Shown: positions 21,977 through 32,453 of the stretch, piece after piece
Position numbering within the stretch: position 1 is the stretch's first letter
Layout of the letters: each line of letters begins with the position of its first letter
Assembly: GCA_023525715.1 (NCBI GenBank)
Contig: CM042012.1
Span: forward strand, 53,993,004 to 54,057,003
Origin: Cichorium intybus
Lineage: Eukaryota > Streptophyta > Magnoliopsida > Asterales > Asteraceae
Direction of reading: 5' to 3'
DNA: 64,000 nt
Notes under the pieces: generated by a model
The model's input: only the letters and a program-made list of their open reading frames with translations
What the model was told of the DNA's origin: nothing
Database searches by the model: none
Translations under genes and position numbers: made by a program

Positions 21977-23080
21977 GTCTCCCACTTGGATAAGTCTATG
22001 ACTATAATTACAAATTCAACCTCTAATTAATCAGCAAACTGTAGCTTCCTAGAAACTGCTGCCGAACTCTGACCTAGCCAGTTCTGTCCATAGATAAGTG
22101 ATCAAATGATCCTCTGTCCAACAAGATATTTTCAGACATGAGACATGGATTTATATCAATCTCTGTCTGATACACTGTTTCCCGATTTCCGATTTTGCTT
22201 ATGACTTTTAGACTTCTAATTGAACGAATCAATTTAGTCCTGGCTGGCCAGCACTTCAGTCAACTTCAAAATCATCGAGTGGCCAACAGATATCTGTTTC
22301 CCGTCAGGGTCATGGGACGAATAAGCTTCGACTCATATGTTATATCTTTTACCCGACAAATCACTCACAACAGCACGTTTTATAACACCGAGTTACCGAT
22401 GCGTTTTCGTACTATCAATGAGCAACCACCTTGCAAATTATAACTCATATCTCTCCACTTCAAGACCATAAGATATTATCGTCTCAACATTGCTCGTGAT
22501 GTAATCCATGAAGCAATCTATTGAGCGTGGGTTTATCCAATACTCAAAACTCCATTTCCAAGTACTCATGAACGTTGCAGCAATCTTATTGCTATGTCTA
22601 ACTCCTTAGACAATCTACAAACCAATTCATGACAGTATTTCTTCATACTTACTCTCTAAGAGTATGAGCGACTTTGGATATTTGAGTAATCCAATTACTC
22701 AGGAAGTAAACATGCAAAAGCGAAACATGAAATCTGACTGGCAGCTACTCCTGCTTATTACCAAGTCTCCACGAGGTAATCACCAAGTCAGATTTACCAT
22801 AACTATTATCGGTTTCTTATTTTTCTTTTAAACTTTTAATTCAAACCCTTTTATATTTTGTCTATTATGACCTTTTCACTCTTTCTATGTATTCAAGTGT
22901 CTAACACTTATACACTTTAATTGCAGATAATCCAATCCGATACTCTTCCGATGATATCTCAATTTGTCATTCCGTCTTTCTCTCTCACAACTCCATTATG
23001 GTGATGTGTACTGTGACTACCCATAGTTCTCAGGATCTATAGTCTACATGACTACACCCTAATACTATTTCGAGGTATCA

Positions 23081-23112
23081 TGATGTGCCGGTGAACCACA
23101 CGTGCTCCATCA
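23081..23112 (-). other. Loop-motif hairpin, copy B distal 1
   Basis: Core GTGCCGGTGAACCACAC then GTGCTCCA, closed by TGATG/CATCA; counterpart of 670-701. Confidence 0.6.
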
Positions 23113-24035
23113 GAAAACAACAAAACTCTTCAACCATGAAGTCCTAATGTAACCAATTACTGATTCGAAACTCCTTTCAAATCGTTCACCCTAATCATTT
23201 CCCAATGTTTTTTCACGTCTGTTCAAAAATTCATTCAGTATTCTCAGCCAGGCAATATCCTGAATCTAACTTACAATGCTCTAAGCATTAAGTCATCAGG
23301 ATATGTTCATAACACTTCTGATTTGTCCAAGAGGCTCGAGGAACCTGATGTAATCTCATTCCAAGCCCTTTCGGAATCCTAAGATTACCACTAATCCTTG
23401 TGTCATGATTTCCGGAAACCATTTCCTTTCGGGGACTCTTTTTTTATGCATCTTGAATCCTATCAAGATCATATTCTCAACGGCTAAGTCAATACTGTCA
23501 GTCTCATCTATCTGATAGATGTCTATGAACTACGTAAATTTGTTGCACCTTCTTTGTTTCTTTCATGCCAATTCATTACACTTTGCAATGACAGGAAACT
23601 CCTTTCCTTGGGTTATGCATCTTGAATCTCATCAAGATCACATTGGTAGAATTCTGATCTATCTAATAGATGCTCACAACCACTTGAGTATGTTGTATCT
23701 CTTAAAGTCTTTCATAGTGAACCGTTTCTTAACACCAAGTCATTATACTTTGTAATGATAAGAGATGTTTCCTAGAACCAGTATGTAACCCACATACAAT
23801 GATAGCAGATACTCCCACTGGCTTTGACACCGTTATATGACTCTTTCAGACTATTCACAAGATCCAGAACTTATGGCACATTTTGCGAAACCGAAATTCA
23901 AACCTTTCCGACATATTAAAGGAAATCTTTCAGGCTATTCACAAAATCCAAACCTTTTGGCCTATTTTGAGAATCCGAATATCCTTTCTTGCGAGATGCC
24001 CATGGGACGAATCCCGGGGCCATGTACCTTTTGTA

Positions 24036-24112
24036 ATGGCATGCTCTATGTGAGTCCCTATTAGTGTGCCGGTAAACCACACACGCTCCACTAACGACTC
24101 ACACTATGCCAT
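24036..24112 (-). other. Loop-motif hairpin with three stacked stems, copy B distal 2
   Basis: Core GTGCCGGTAAACCACAC then ACGCTCCA, closed by TTAGTG/CACTAA, then GTGAGTC/GACTCAC, then ATGGCAT/ATGCCAT. The best folded example of the motif; the counterpart in copy A is at 1642-1675. Confidence 0.65.
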
Positions 24113-25649
24113 GCGGAATCCTCTTGAATCTCATCTTCTATTGAGAGCGCTCTTCTCGGAATCAATTGCTTGATTCCAAGTGATCACTCAATCAACCAGA
24201 TGTTCTGTAAGTACATTTCTATGTTTCCTTCTTTTGATGATTCAATTACTCCCACTGGTTCCTAGACCAGTTGTAAAAATCAAACAAACTGTCACATAGA
24301 ATGTGTCTCGCGCTGAGGTTCTCTTATTTGGCAGCAACCGGGCTCACCAATGCTTCCAGTAGTCGGATTACTTATCCGTATCATCTTTAGTGTTTTACCA
24401 CTACTCGGTATGTCACCCATATCATAACTCCTTATGACGGTGACTACTGGTCAAGCGAAGAAAGGGTATGTCAGGTTTAACAGGAATCCAATTCCTGGTC
24501 AAGGCCCAGTGGTGACTAAAAGGTTCTTTCACTTGGCTAATCCCTGAACTCCTTCAGGATTATTCTTACTCCTACTGTTTCCTTAGAACATGAGCTCTTT
24601 CTAAAAGGGCTCTTCTTTCAAAGGATAACCGGGATGGCCAATGAAACGACATCGCTGATCAGTTTCAGGCTTGTCAAGAGATTCGGCCGAATGCTACATG
24701 ACCCTGGACTTTCTATGTACTAGTGGGATGATCCCAGCTTAACATTTCAGATAGTGTCGACATAACCTACTTAGTCTAAGATATGGTCGGAATATGGTTT
24801 TTGCGGTCTGACTGGTTGAATATTCAATTCATTGAAATACTAATCGGAAATGTATCTTATACATTGAGGATCAAAAACTATTTCGATCAATGCTCCATCA
24901 TCTTCCCTAAGATACATTATAACCACTAATGTTCTTGGAAGAGGATAAACTGTGAAACATTTTCTCAGTTTGTGTTTTCACTCAGGTTCTGTTGATCTTA
25001 TACTTCCTTTGAAATCCTTGGACACTTCAAGGTTCCAATCAATCGCTTATTCCGATAAGCGAAGCCATATTTGTCAAACTATTTGGCAATTATCATGAAG
25101 TATAACTAATCGTGTTCTGTTCGAAGATTCAAGCAATACACAGTAATTTATGTGTCTGTTGCTCAAGATCTTAAGGTCTTTTACATCTTATGTAAATTTT
25201 ATGATTTTGTTAATATTGTTCAAGACATGCAATCATCACCTGACTCCAAGTCAACTGATTCCAAAATCCTATCCATTGGATCTTTGGGTGATTCCTTTCT
25301 TGCCACAATTAATTTTATTAAGCACTCAATTCATCATGTGACTCTAAGTCAAATGATTCCAAAGTCCTGTCCAACTGGACCTTTGGTGAAAGTGATTCTC
25401 ATAAAATTCACTTAACAATCATAAAGAAACACAATTTATTAGTCCAATCTCATTGGATGTATCAACGTTCAAGTTATTACCATTTATGCCATTAACACAT
25501 TCACACAACGTTTCGAGGATAATTAAAACAATCATGTTAAAAAATATTTTGTTAAACCAGAATTATCCTCAGAACATTGTACTATGCGAATCCATGTCAT
25601 GTGTGTCTATAAACTAATAACAAGAATAAATGTCTAACCTAACTCCAAA

Positions 25650-26555
25650 AACTGCACGAGCTCCAGATCCAATCTGAATATGCTCTTGTGCGACAACATC
25701 CCGCATCCTACAGAGTCCGTGCATACAGAGCAAATGTGAGAAAACACATCCTGTATCAAGAAATGAGGATCAGGTATTATGAGTTTTAAGATATTACTGA
25801 GTTTGCCAAACGGTTTGGCTTTGGAGCATCGTTCCAATCTTTCTGTGACTGTGTCCCACCTTATGGATTCCCAGTTTGAAACATCGAACAATCGGTCTAG
25901 ACGATCCGGATCATTTCTTGATGCACCTTAATACTGGACTCAATCCTGAATCAGCTGAATCAATGGAACTATTCTTCTCCATGAACGACTCATATAGCGT
26001 CGACATTGAATGCATTTCCACGATTGTCTTAGCCGATTACCCTTTCTGTTCATCTGGATGAACAGATTAGTGAGTCGAGCTAATGCTTAACTCCCGATCA
26101 CAAAATGAAACCAGTTTTATACTGTTCGCCTATGTATCCCTCAAACTTGGGAACATGCAAACTAGTGCTACTTCCTTCATGCTTGAAACTTCAAGCTCTT
26201 TGAAGATCCTAGTTTGTTCCCTTTTTCAACCAGTTCTCGAAACCTTTCCTCAACTAGCTGTGCCAACTTATCTGACCCTAGGAATTCTAAATCCCTGCAG
26301 AACTCGGGGTCAATGATCAATAGCATAAGGCAACGAACTTCCTTGGACTCAATAGTCAAGGAGTCATGCTCATCACGAGCTGCTGTGTGATGCCATGTTT
26401 GGGAGCGGACACTCAGTCGGATATGGTTTGCCAGCAAAACTAAGAACTATTCTCTAATTGCAAAACCATATCACACAGTCAAGGCCAGTCAGCCTTACAA
26501 TATTAAGCAGGCGCTTTCTGATGCCCTCAGAAATGGGTGAAGGAGGGGAAGGAGG
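25650..26555 (-). pseudogene. Decayed gag of copy B
   Basis: Collinear with the gag of copy A but split over frames: FDVSNWESIRWDTVTERLE at 25880 downward, and SKEVRCLMLLIIDPEFCRDL near 26340. The start codon region is lost (A has CTTGACATC, B has a different AATGACATTTTC), and internal deletions remove parts of the capsid-like core. Confidence 0.75.
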
Positions 26556-26880
26556 AGAATGACATTTTCTTCATACATATATAAAAATTTGAATTTATTA
26601 GTTTAATTAATCCTTTTAAATAATTACCTAATTTATTATTTAACAAGGCTAGGACCCAAAATACCCCAACTATGCTATGAAGAGGGATGCTGTAATCACA
26701 ACACAGTGGTCATTAAGGTAGATAACATTTATCAATTTCAGCCTTATGAAATTCCTAGATCTGTGAGATTCATCGAACTGTTCAATGGCATGTTTAATCT
26801 CGGACATGCCCCACCGTTTGTGACTGGGATGCCGAGGATCACAAACCTGGTGTGAATAACCATGCAAATTAGCTTGGTAC

Positions 26881-27035
26881 TCTCGGGGTCCACTATCATC
26901 TCAAATTAATGTGCCGGTTAACCACACACGCTCCATCAACAATGATAACACCCGAGAAACCCATTGCCACTCTTTATGAACCCCCATTGGTGTGCCGGTA
27001 ACCCACACACGCTCCACCAACGTTTCATAAAGTGC
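26881..27035 (-). other. Two adjacent loop-motif hairpins, copy B leader
   Basis: Cores at 26906-26939 (GTGCCGGTTAACCACAC) and 26987-27020 (GTGCCGGTAACCCACAC), each followed by ACGCTCCA. Outer stems TCTCGGG..TATCAT/ATGATA..CCCGAG and ACTCTTTATGAAC/GTTTCATAAAGT. Inner closing pairs of the second are TTGGTG/CACCAA where copy A has ATTGG/CCAAT. Confidence 0.65.
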
Positions 27036-27144
27036 AATGTGTAACTTCATGGATTAGCATCAAATTCACATTTTTCCTAAAGTAACTAGATTGAGATTTT
27101 TGTAAATGGTTCTAGTACTTTGATCATTATACTTTTAATGATTA

Positions 27145-27228
27145 AGCGGTCCTATCAAAACTGTTCGGCTAACGACCCTCCACTGATCAGGCGAGCGGTG
27201 GGCGAGAGTGTTCACCCATTAGACTGCC
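27145..27228 (-). other. GC-rich closed leader domain, copy B
   Basis: Counterpart of 4827-4910. The closing arms read AGCGGTC and GACTGCC, with one mismatch and one G-U possibility in the RNA, whereas about 50 nt of the interior is identical to copy A. Confidence 0.6.
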
Positions 27229-27914
27229 ATTTTATAGACAGCCTCCTTATACCCACTTTATAGATCAGCTTCGTGAATGAGGCCTACTATTGAATTGACT
27301 GACCAATTTTATCTTATACATATAGTATTAACCTTTAATAACATATATAAGATGTATTTTAAAACCCTTCAAAATATTCCAGGTTTATCTTTTAATTTTA
27401 CCAATTTAACTATTAAATTTAAATTAAACCTACAAGAAATCGATTTAATCATCTTTTAATTAACAATTAATTAAATTAATCAAATCTTGGTATTTTAAAA
27501 TTTTTAAAATATTTTAGGATTTATCCTTTAATTTTTTTCGAAATTTAACCATTTAAATTCAAATTAAATTAAATCATTGAATTATCTTTTAATTAAACAA
27601 TTAATTAAATTAATTCAAATGTAGATTGGTTTCACAAATTAATCAAATTAATTTAAACCTATCTTAAACCCCTAATTTTCGAAAAACAAATAATGGGTTT
27701 AAGGTTATCCATTTAATTAAACAATTAAAGTTACCAAAATAGAAAGCCTTCTAAACCCTATGTAAATTTCGAAATTTAACCAAGGGGAGGGGCTAGGGTT
27801 TCAAAAACCCTAACCCTAAAATCGATATTCCCCATTAAGGTTTTAAAAACCCTAAATTTTAGGAAATCTATTACATTAATTCAACAAGAAAACAACCAAA
27901 AGCTCTGATACCAC

Positions 27915-28697
27915 TGAAAGGTTTTCTGCAAATCTATGAACTAAAACCCTAAGTTCACATGCAACCTAGATTGGATCTATGTTTTCTTACTTTGAACATG
28001 TAACTAATTCCTAAAGGCAAAACAAATAATGAACTAAAAGAATAAAATAGAAAAACTAACCTTTAGTTGTTTCTTGCAAGCTAAACAGCACAAGTGTCCT
28101 GCCTCAAATGAGATCACACCCAGGGAGCAGGAGGATAATGGACGAAAATTCTAGAGAGAGGGAGGAGAGAAATTGGCGCAGAATAGGGTTCCCCAGGACC
28201 CCTATTTATAGTTTTCCAAATGGTTGCAGATAAGCCTTTAGAGATAAACCCTTTTGAATTCAAATAAGATAAACCTTTTATCTTACAATTCAAACCTATT
28301 TGTCTTAAATCTTATTTTCGAAATTAAGGATAATCATGTCCTTAATTTCGCCAACTACTGGTTAGTATTGGACACTCACTACTCAACTAATGAGTAATTA
28401 CAATGTCAGTCCCTGCACCTTTAATTAATTAAATTAATCCCCAAATTAAATCCAATTAATTCTGGATTAATTCCTAACTAATTAATATAGTTTATAATTA
28501 ATATATTATGACTTTAATATATTAATAAACTATATATTTAATTCCTGTTGATTTATTAATCCCATAATAAATCAACCTTTCTCTCTACCGAACTTTCTAC
28601 CAAACCTCTAGCTATGAGGGCAACCCAAATGGACTTTGCTACTATTAATTAGGTAAATTACAAATTATTAGTCATGGCTTAGACACCTAATCCAACA
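27915..28697 (-). repeat. LTR of copy B, 5' in element orientation
   Basis: 783 bp, the same ends as 21194-21976. Next to it on the inside lies the PBS (GCTCTGATACCA on the plus strand, 27902-27913). Confidence 0.95.
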
Positions 28698-28702
28698 ATT
28701 AA

Positions 28703-28990
28703 ATGCTATATTGATGCTAGTTTGATTACAAACATGGAGGACCACTCGTCTACAAGTGTTTGTGTTTTTCTTCTTGGAGGAGGTGCAATCTCTTGGGCAT
28801 CTATGAAGCCAACTTGTATCATAAATTCAACTATAGAATCAAAATTTGTAGCCCTTGCAACTGCCGGAAAAGAAGCAAAATTGTTAAGGAATTTGATTTA
28901 TGAAATTTCTTTATGGCCAAAACCAATTTCACCCATTTCTATACATTGTGATACTTCTACCAATTTGGCAAAGGTATATATTCAGTTATA
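28703..28990 (+). pseudogene. Copia C pol fragment, right part (RNase H)
   Basis: Continues the RNase H domain: CYIDASLITN, STSVCVFLLGGGAISWASMK, IESKFVALATAGKEAKLL, ISIHCDT. Past about 28985 stops appear, although SRNHF and HLTKGLARDLV-like remnants of the C-terminal region are seen to about 29130. Confidence 0.85.
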
Positions 28991-29694
28991 ATGGATAGTC
29001 GTGACGTTTAGGTGTTAGACATAGTATGGTACGTGAGCATATAACTCACGAAATCATTTTTAATGGGTTCGATCTCAACATAATTTGGCTTAACATTTGA
29101 CGAAGGGGTTAGCTAGGGACTTGGTAAGAAAGTCAGCGATATGGATGGTTTTAAGGCCTACTTGATAGCTCTATGAGTGACATACCCAATTCCCTTCTAA
29201 TATAATGTTAGAAGTTGAATTCAATATGGAAAGCTTACTCATGGAGATTGAAGTTCATTTGTATTACATCATTCCGATGTATGTGCTTAAACTTGTAGAG
29301 TTAAGGTAGATTGAATTAATTTCTTAATAGTTCTTTTGAAAAATATGCATGTACATGTGCATGATTTAGAAAAATGGCCTATGTGAGTGTGAAGTTTTGT
29401 TGGTACAAAAAGCTTGAGCTAGGCTCTTATGCACTCACGAAAGGATGGAACACATGGTTGTAATAGTGTCAAGTATAAACATTAGATATATGTAAAACTT
29501 ATGTGTATAATATCTTCAGTTGCTCAAATGAGTTGATGGGTTCAATCCTCAGGACACCTAGATTCTCGAGTATTTGAAATGTGTATTATACTAATATGAA
29601 AATTCAATCTTCAAGCTATTTTCATTTATGCATAAGTTTGGTTTTATGCTTGCTATTTTAGTTAATTAAGAATTAATCTAAAATGGGGGAGGAA

Positions 29695-30293
29695 TGTTGG
29701 TGATTTTAGTGTTATCAACATAATTTTGGTGTAGTGATGATTATATAGAGATAGGCGGAGTTCAATTTATCTTCCAAGACAGGAGGTGAGGGGTGCACAA
29801 TTGGATAGATAAATGTGGACTCGAGAATACAGAGATCTGGGGGCAGCGTCCCTGGCAGGGGTTCCGCTGTCCGGTCAGTGGACGGGGTGAAAGGACGGCC
29901 GCCCGGGGCTCAAGGTAGCGCCCCGAAACAAAACACAGCCCAGCCAAAAACCCAAGTTTCAGTCCAACTTGAAAACGGCTTATTTGTTCCCGTTGCTACG
30001 GCCATCCTATATTTAATAGAGATATAGACGTTGTTGAAGTTACGAAGAATATACAACTGCAGCTTCTCTTCAAACTGTCTTTGGAAAAACACGAATTTTC
30101 TGAAGGTATTCTGTGTTTGAATCTTTGATTTGGCCTAAAATCAAGATTAATATTGTTCTTGGGTTATCCAATATCTAATTTCATGATAGTCCACACTATA
30201 GGGTCAAAATCACAGATTTTAGAAAGTGTTTTTCATACACGATCATTGAATTATCCAAGTTATATATTGATATTCGATACACTAATTCTAATA
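29695..30293 (+). repeat. 3' LTR of Copia C
   Basis: Starts TGTTGGTGATTTTAGTG and ends TTCTAATA where the left LTR has TTCTAACA. Shares the GC-rich block and the ATAGAGATATAGACGTTG segment with the left LTR, with indels, indicating an old insertion. Confidence 0.8.
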
Positions 30294-30298
30294 CAAGG

Positions 30299-30791
30299 AA
30301 AATGCATCATACACATGGACGTTACCCGAACTCGCAATCTAGAATTTTTGGTAAACACTAAACACATTAATTTTAACAAGAAGTTATATCGAACTTCTGT
30401 ATCATTTTTGTACTTGGAGACTCTCTCGTCACAATAGGGCCACCTTCTTGAGTGTATAAAACTTCGACCAAACAACAAATTGATGGGTTTACGGCTTGTA
30501 CGATACACATGTTGACTAATTCGCGTTGCACATAGATTATGCGCTTTTGTTCCGTTTTTCATTGCTCGAGCCAACTCTAACCTATGATGACCAAATCTTA
30601 GTTCATCCTATACAAATGAAATAGAAAATGAACACGGGAAAATGCGTACGTTTTTCTCTTTGTCTAATATTCATTGTATCAACCATTTGCATTTAAATAT
30701 TTTCTCCTAATATATTATAATGTCAATATTTGAACTTTTAACAACAATAAACACACTTGTCATGCACATTGCTTGTTGAGTCAATGATAAC
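30299..30791. other. Non-coding sequence downstream of Copia C
   Basis: No gene supported; an open frame on the minus strand (30260-30574) overlaps the Copia LTR end and resembles no family I know. Confidence 0.4.
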
Positions 30792-31394
30792 TCATCCAGC
30801 TTTGACATTAATGGTGTTTGGAGGGTGTGTCACATCACCGTTGTTGTTATTGTGGTTGCTGCCACCAACACATCCCAAGAACCTCATCAACCCTCGAGAT
30901 TTTCCCATTCCATGTCGATCACATTCGTCAAAACTAATAGTGTAGTTGCATTTGGGTGGAACATATGTTTGCCTTTTTCTCAAATCTTTTATATGCATCT
31001 CCGTTGGGAACCTTCTTGACCCAAATCCAAACATAAACACGTACCATCTTGATTTCCTCTTTGAAGCTAATATAGACACCTTTCGTTCCACGTTCATCCT
31101 AGGATGCATGCTTCGTTGCATCTTGCTTTCAAATTTTTGTATGTTCTCGTGAGAAATATGAACATATTTCCCACAAAATACAATAGGATTTGATGAATCG
31201 TGAGAATTAATCAGCATCTCACTCGAAAACTCAAAACCTTGTTCATCATCGTCACTCATACTTGGCTCTTCTACCCAAGATTCAACATTCTGGTCGCAAT
31301 ATAAGGAAAAATCAGAAAGAGACATGGTGTCTTCATCTTCTTCGTCTGATCTCTGTGCGGCAAAAGGATTAGGCTTTTCCATCGACAAAGACAT
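30792..31394 (-). CDS. Plant protein of unknown function, 200 residues
   Basis: Intact single-exon frame. The N-terminal third is acidic and Ser-rich (RSDEEDEDTMSLSDFSLYCD); the middle has a basic region and the motif SRWYVFMFGFG..RFPTEMHIKDLRKRQ (about residues 113-140), a WY-hydrophobic-FG...P.EM...D...RQ pattern I recall from small plant-specific nuclear or stress-related proteins without an assigned reaction. The C-terminus has an Asn run (NHNNNNGD). No signal peptide or membrane segment. A TATA box sits about 80 bp upstream on the same strand. Composition, upstream promoter and the well-formed motif support a real gene; its function is not known. Confidence 0.75.
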   Translation of the reverse strand: MSLSMEKPNPFAAQRSDEEDEDTMSLSDFSLYCDQNVESWVEEPSMSDDDEQGFEFSSEMLINSHDSSNPIVFCGKYVHISHENIQKFESKMQRSMHPRMNVERKVSILASKRKSRWYVFMFGFGSRRFPTEMHIKDLRKRQTYVPPKCNYTISFDECDRHGMGKSRGLMRFLGCVGGSNHNNNNGDVTHPPNTINVKAG

Positions 31395-31471
31395 CGCGTG
31401 TTTGAGTGTTTTCAGTGTGTGAAATGAGAATAGAAATCGAACCGTAGGCTAAGAAGATATACTTGTATTTG

Positions 31472-31483
31472 CTTATATATAAC
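31472..31483 (-). promoter_or_regulatory. TATA box for the 30792-31394 gene
   Basis: Minus strand TTATATATAAGC, about 80 bp upstream of the start codon, leaving a 5' UTR of roughly 45-50 nt. Confidence 0.55.
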
Positions 31484-31499
31484 TAACGATTCATGATGT

Positions 31500-32453
31500 G
31501 ATGATGTCATGGGTAGATTTGTAAATTTACAAATATTCTAGATGTGCCAAGTGGCAAATAGGGCGGTTTGATACTTAATATATTTGGGGGAGAGAAAAAC
31601 GCCGCATCCCTTTAATATATCACGATATTTTATTTCTTTTACTTTTGGTTTATATTTTATGAAAAACAGTATTTTAAGTTTGTTGACTTACATCAACCTA
31701 TAATACTCTCTTTGTGTTTGTTGTTGTTTCTTGTTGATACGTCGCAATCGACCCAAAAACCTTTTCAAAAGGACCATGTCGTATAGTATATAAACCGAAC
31801 TATAAGAAAAAACGAGTTATATATATGAGGCATGCACATCGAGGTATCTTCTATTGTTTGTTCTCAAAACACACTTACAAAAATTTGATATAATGATATC
31901 AAGTATCAACTCCAATACATTCATGCGATTATGCAAAAAACAAATAAATAAGAAAAAGAGTAAATTTCTGTTTTGGTTCCTGTGGTTTACACAATTTTAC
32001 ATTTTTAGTCCAAGTTTCAAAATTTCACAATTTCGGTCCATGTGATTGGTATTTTATTGCATTGTTGGTTCTTGATCCTAATTTATCTTTTTTAATTTCT
32101 TTTAATCTATTATATACGAATCGGTGAACTTTGGGTTTTTGAAGACTAAAATATGGAGAAGATGCTAATTCAATGACAAAACAATGTTTAGGAAAATTCA
32201 GCAAACTAGTTTAAAAAAAAACCCTACTGCTAATTAATATGAATTCATACGAACAAAAAATAAAATCGAAAACCCTAACTCAACCATTCTAAGCTGCTTA
32301 TTGACCCAAAGTACTAGATGCAGCACAAGTTTAGACTCGCCACCGCCGATCCAGAACCCAGTTCTCCGACCATGTTTGCGGCAGTGGCAACAAAATTATC
32401 AAAAACTCATTCAAAGAACCAACTAAACAAACCAACTTCATAACCCGCACGAT
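31500..32453. other. Intergenic, with one MULE-end-like repeat
   Basis: GAGTAAATTTCTGTTTTGGTTCC at about 31960 followed by TGTGGTTTACACAATTTTAC resembles the left arm of MULE-type elements such as that at 40949, but no partner arm is found. No gene supported. Confidence 0.4.

Larger units (their letters stand above)
21194..28697 (-). mobile_element. Gag-only non-autonomous LTR retrotransposon, copy B (complete)
   Basis: Two LTRs of equal length (783 bp), five-base TSD ATTAA (21189-21193 and 28698-28702), minus-strand PBS at 27902-27913 and polypurine tract CCAAGTGGGAGAC at 21977-21989. By eye the LTRs differ at about ten positions, so the insertion is recent. The interior is collinear with copy A but its gag is broken and there is no pol. 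It inserted in the RNase H region of Copia C. An element that lacks pol, carries a decayed gag and yet moved recently must have been mobilised by proteins from others. Confidence 0.95.
20255..30293 (+). mobile_element. Old, internally deleted Copia element C, split by copy B
   Basis: LTRs at 20255-20859 and 29695-30293 flank a short interior; five-base TSDs CAAGG at 20250-20254 and 30294-30298 match exactly if the right LTR has lost its terminal CA to TA. A polypurine tract (AAAATGGGGGAGGA, about 29680-29693) precedes the 3' LTR, so the orientation is plus. Only the end of pol remains: reverse transcriptase end/RNase H at 20970-21193 and 28703-28990, separated by copy B. The rest of gag-pol is gone, and stop codons are frequent. 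Confidence 0.85.
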
